This document shows, in pieces, positions 62,541 through 64,000 of a stretch of DNA of 64,000 nucleotides. The notes beneath the pieces are model-generated. The model was not told the DNA's origin and made no database searches. It worked only from the letters and a program-made list of their open reading frames with translations. Location of the stretch: assembly GCA_963170055.1 (NCBI GenBank), contig CAUJGJ010000444.1, forward strand, positions 5,797,118-5,861,117. Direction: 5' to 3'. Each line of letters begins with the position of its first letter. Positions within the stretch are counted from its first letter, which is position 1. The translations under genes and the position numbers were made by a program. The DNA comes from Halisarca cf. caerulea (lineage: Eukaryota; Porifera; Demospongiae; Chondrillida; Halisarcidae).

Positions 62541-64000
62541 GAAGATTCTGAAGTGCTGTGGGCATATATTTGTGTAGAGTTGAATATGGTGGTTCTAAGA
62601 CCAATATTTGAAACTAGCACCATGCACATTGTCAGTGGACACACATGAAGTTTCTGAAGTACTGTGGGCGTATTTGTGTAGTGTTTCTGAAGTGCTGTGG
62701 GCGTATTTGTGTAGTGTTGGATATGGCGGTTCTAAGACCAATATTTGGAACTAGCACCACGCACATTGTCAGTGGACACACATGAAGTTTCTGAAGTATT
62801 GTGGGCGTATTTGTGTAGTGTTGGATATGGTGGTTCTAAGACCAAAATTTGGCACTAGCACCACGCACATTCCCAGTGGACACGCATGAAGTTTCTGAAG
62901 TGCAGTGGGCATATTTGTGTAGTGTTGGATATGGTGGTTCTAAGACCAATATTTGGAACTAGCACCACGCAAATTGTCAGTGGACACACATGAAGTTTCT
63001 GAAGTACTGTGGGCGTATTTGTGTAGTGTTGGATATGGTGGTTCTAAGACCAAAATTTGGCACTAGCACCACGCACATTCCCAGTGGACACGCATGAAGT
63101 TTCTGAAGTGCAGTGGGCATATTTGTGTAGTGTTGGATATGGTGGTTCTAAGACCAATGTTTGGCACTAGCACCACGCACATTCCCAGTGGACACGCATG
63201 AAGTTTCTGAAGTACTGTAGGCGTATTTTTGTACTGTTAATATTATGGATATGGTGGTTCTAAGACCAATATTTGAAACTAGCACCATGCACATTGTCAG
63301 TGGACACACATGAAGTTTCTGAAGTACTGTGGGCGTATTTGTGTAGTGTTTCTGAAGTGCTGTGGGCGTATTTGTGTAGTGTTGGATATGGCGGTTCTAA
63401 GACCAATGTTTGGCACTAGCACCACGCACATTCCCAGTGGACACACATGAAGTTTCTGAAGTGCTGTGAGCGTATTTATGTAGTGTTGGATATGGTGGTT
63501 CTAAGACCAAAATTTGGCACTAGCACCACTCACATTCCCCGTGGACACACATGAAGTTTCCGAAGTGTTGTGGGCATATTTGTGTAGTGTTGGATATGGT
63601 GGTTCTAAGACCAATGTTTGGCACTAGCACCACGCACATTGTCAGTGGACACACATGAAGTTTCTGAAGTGCTGTGGGCATATTTGTGTAGAGTTGGATA
63701 TGGTGGTTCTAAGACCAATATTTGGAACTAGCACCACGCAAATTGTCAGTGGACACACATGAAGTTTCTGAAGTACTGTGGGCGTATTTGTGTAGTGTTG
63801 GATATAGTGGTTCTAAGACCAATGTTTGGCACTAGCACCACGCACATTCCCAGTAGACACGCATTAAGTTTCTGAAGTGCAGTGGGCATATTTGTGTAGT
63901 GTTGGATATGGTGGTTCTAAGACCAATGTTTGGCACTAGCACCACGCACATTCCCAGTGGACACACATGAAGTTTCTGAAGTGCTGTGAGCGTATTTATG
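62541..64000 (+). repeat. Zone C unit 6, cut by window edge
   Basis: It repeats the order of unit 5 for about 1.46 kb and is still inside the array at position 64000. Confidence 0.8.

Larger units (their letters stand above)
4122..64000 (+). repeat. 104-bp satellite array, about 555 monomers, runs off window
   Basis: The array is head-to-tail with no inversion or foreign insert seen. A monomer runs in order: GGATATGGTGGTTCTAAGAC, CAATATTTGGCACTAGCACC, ACGCACATTCCCAGTGGACA, CACATGAAGTTTCTGAAGTG, CTGTGGGCGTATTTGTGTAG, TGTT, which sums to 104 bp. Four main start types occur: GATATGGTGGTTCTAAGACC; GATACGCTGGTGCTAATACC; TTAAATATGCCAGTGTTAAG with TTTCGCAATAGC; and GGTTTAATATGCTGGTGATT. The middle varies between CATTCCCAGTGG and CATTGTCAGTGG. 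No CENP-B-box-like or telomeric sequence was seen. Open frames of 60-150 codons on the - strand recur with the repeat and are not genes, since 104 is not divisible by three and the frame rotates with every monomer. The right end of the array is not reached. Confidence 0.98.
45101..64000 (+). repeat. Satellite zone C (mosaic of A and B markers)
   Basis: It carries the +8 allele and type-IV monomers of zone A together with the +2 landmark and GTACTATTGG monomers of zone B. It also has its own markers, TACTGTAGGCG and AAGTGCAGTGGGC. GAAGATTCTG landmarks lie at 48789, 51402, 54431, 56595, 60177 and 62541. Confidence 0.8.

Noticed and set aside
4678..62604. Recurrent - strand open frames of 60-150 codons (Cys/His/Thr-rich, beginning MPTALQ, MVLEPP or MVLVPN) as a repeated gene family
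   Set aside because: They follow the satellite period exactly. The monomer length (104) is not a multiple of three, so the frame changes at each monomer and the peptide reads the same DNA in different phases. There is no conserved start context, no domain, and variants do not favour silent changes.
4122..64000. CRISPR array
   Set aside because: There are no spacers: the whole 104-bp period is repeated, and the setting is a eukaryotic genome.
4122..64000. CArG box or CCAAT promoter element in each monomer (CCAATATTTGG)
   Set aside because: The AT core has seven bases, not six, and CCAAT alone is too short to support a promoter. It is better explained as part of the dyad centre.
1..64000. rRNA, tRNA, telomere repeats, or CENP-B box
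   Set aside because: No recognisable rRNA or tRNA sequence, no TTAGGG-type runs, and no match to the CENP-B consensus core in the monomer by eye.

Overview
The window looks like nuclear DNA from an animal, most likely an invertebrate. It carries decayed cut-and-paste transposons of metazoan type (a THAP-domain transposase, a YqaJ-type nuclease and a Tc1/IS630-like DDE remnant), a long (TG)n microsatellite, and about 60 kb of satellite DNA. Nothing points to bacteria: there are no operons, RNA genes, CRISPR arrays or intact host genes. A sponge or cnidarian is possible, but that rests on family resemblance recalled from memory.

Layout. Positions 1 to about 2061 hold most of a DNA transposon that I read as ISL2EU-like. 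A YqaJ nuclease gene on the + strand runs in from the left edge, and a THAP/HTH/DDE transposase gene lies on the - strand; the two converge. All catalytic residues I looked for are still visible, but the reading frames are interrupted at three places, two of them single-base homopolymer runs. Positions 2062-2400 are simple-sequence DNA with (TG)29. Positions about 2395-2815 are four to five badly decayed copies of the same satellite that fills the rest of the window, but in the opposite orientation. Positions 2816-3410 are AT-rich DNA with no gene. Positions 3411-4018 are a dead fragment of a second transposase.

From about 4122 to the right edge the sequence is one uninterrupted head-to-tail satellite array, roughly 555 copies of a 104-bp monomer. 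It has three zones. Zone A (about 4122-29895) has higher-order units of about 2.2-4.3 kb, each marked by one GATC-creating variant, with a 5,911-bp second-order repeat above them. Zone B (about 29896-45100) has units of 1,387, 1,491, 1,595 and 1,907 bp, which differ from each other by whole monomers. Zone C (about 45100-64000) mixes markers of A and B and contains a recent 3,029-bp tandem duplication.

The most notable property is quantitative. In all 22 landmark-to-landmark intervals that I counted by hand, the length equals 104a + 33b + 8c + 2d exactly, where b, c and d count three recognisable indel alleles. Apart from these, satellite monomer length is essentially fixed over more than 50 kb, while CpG positions vary freely in the way expected of methylated DNA. 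The many small - strand open frames inside the array are by-products of the repeat and are not annotated as genes. No gene in the window appears to be functional as written.
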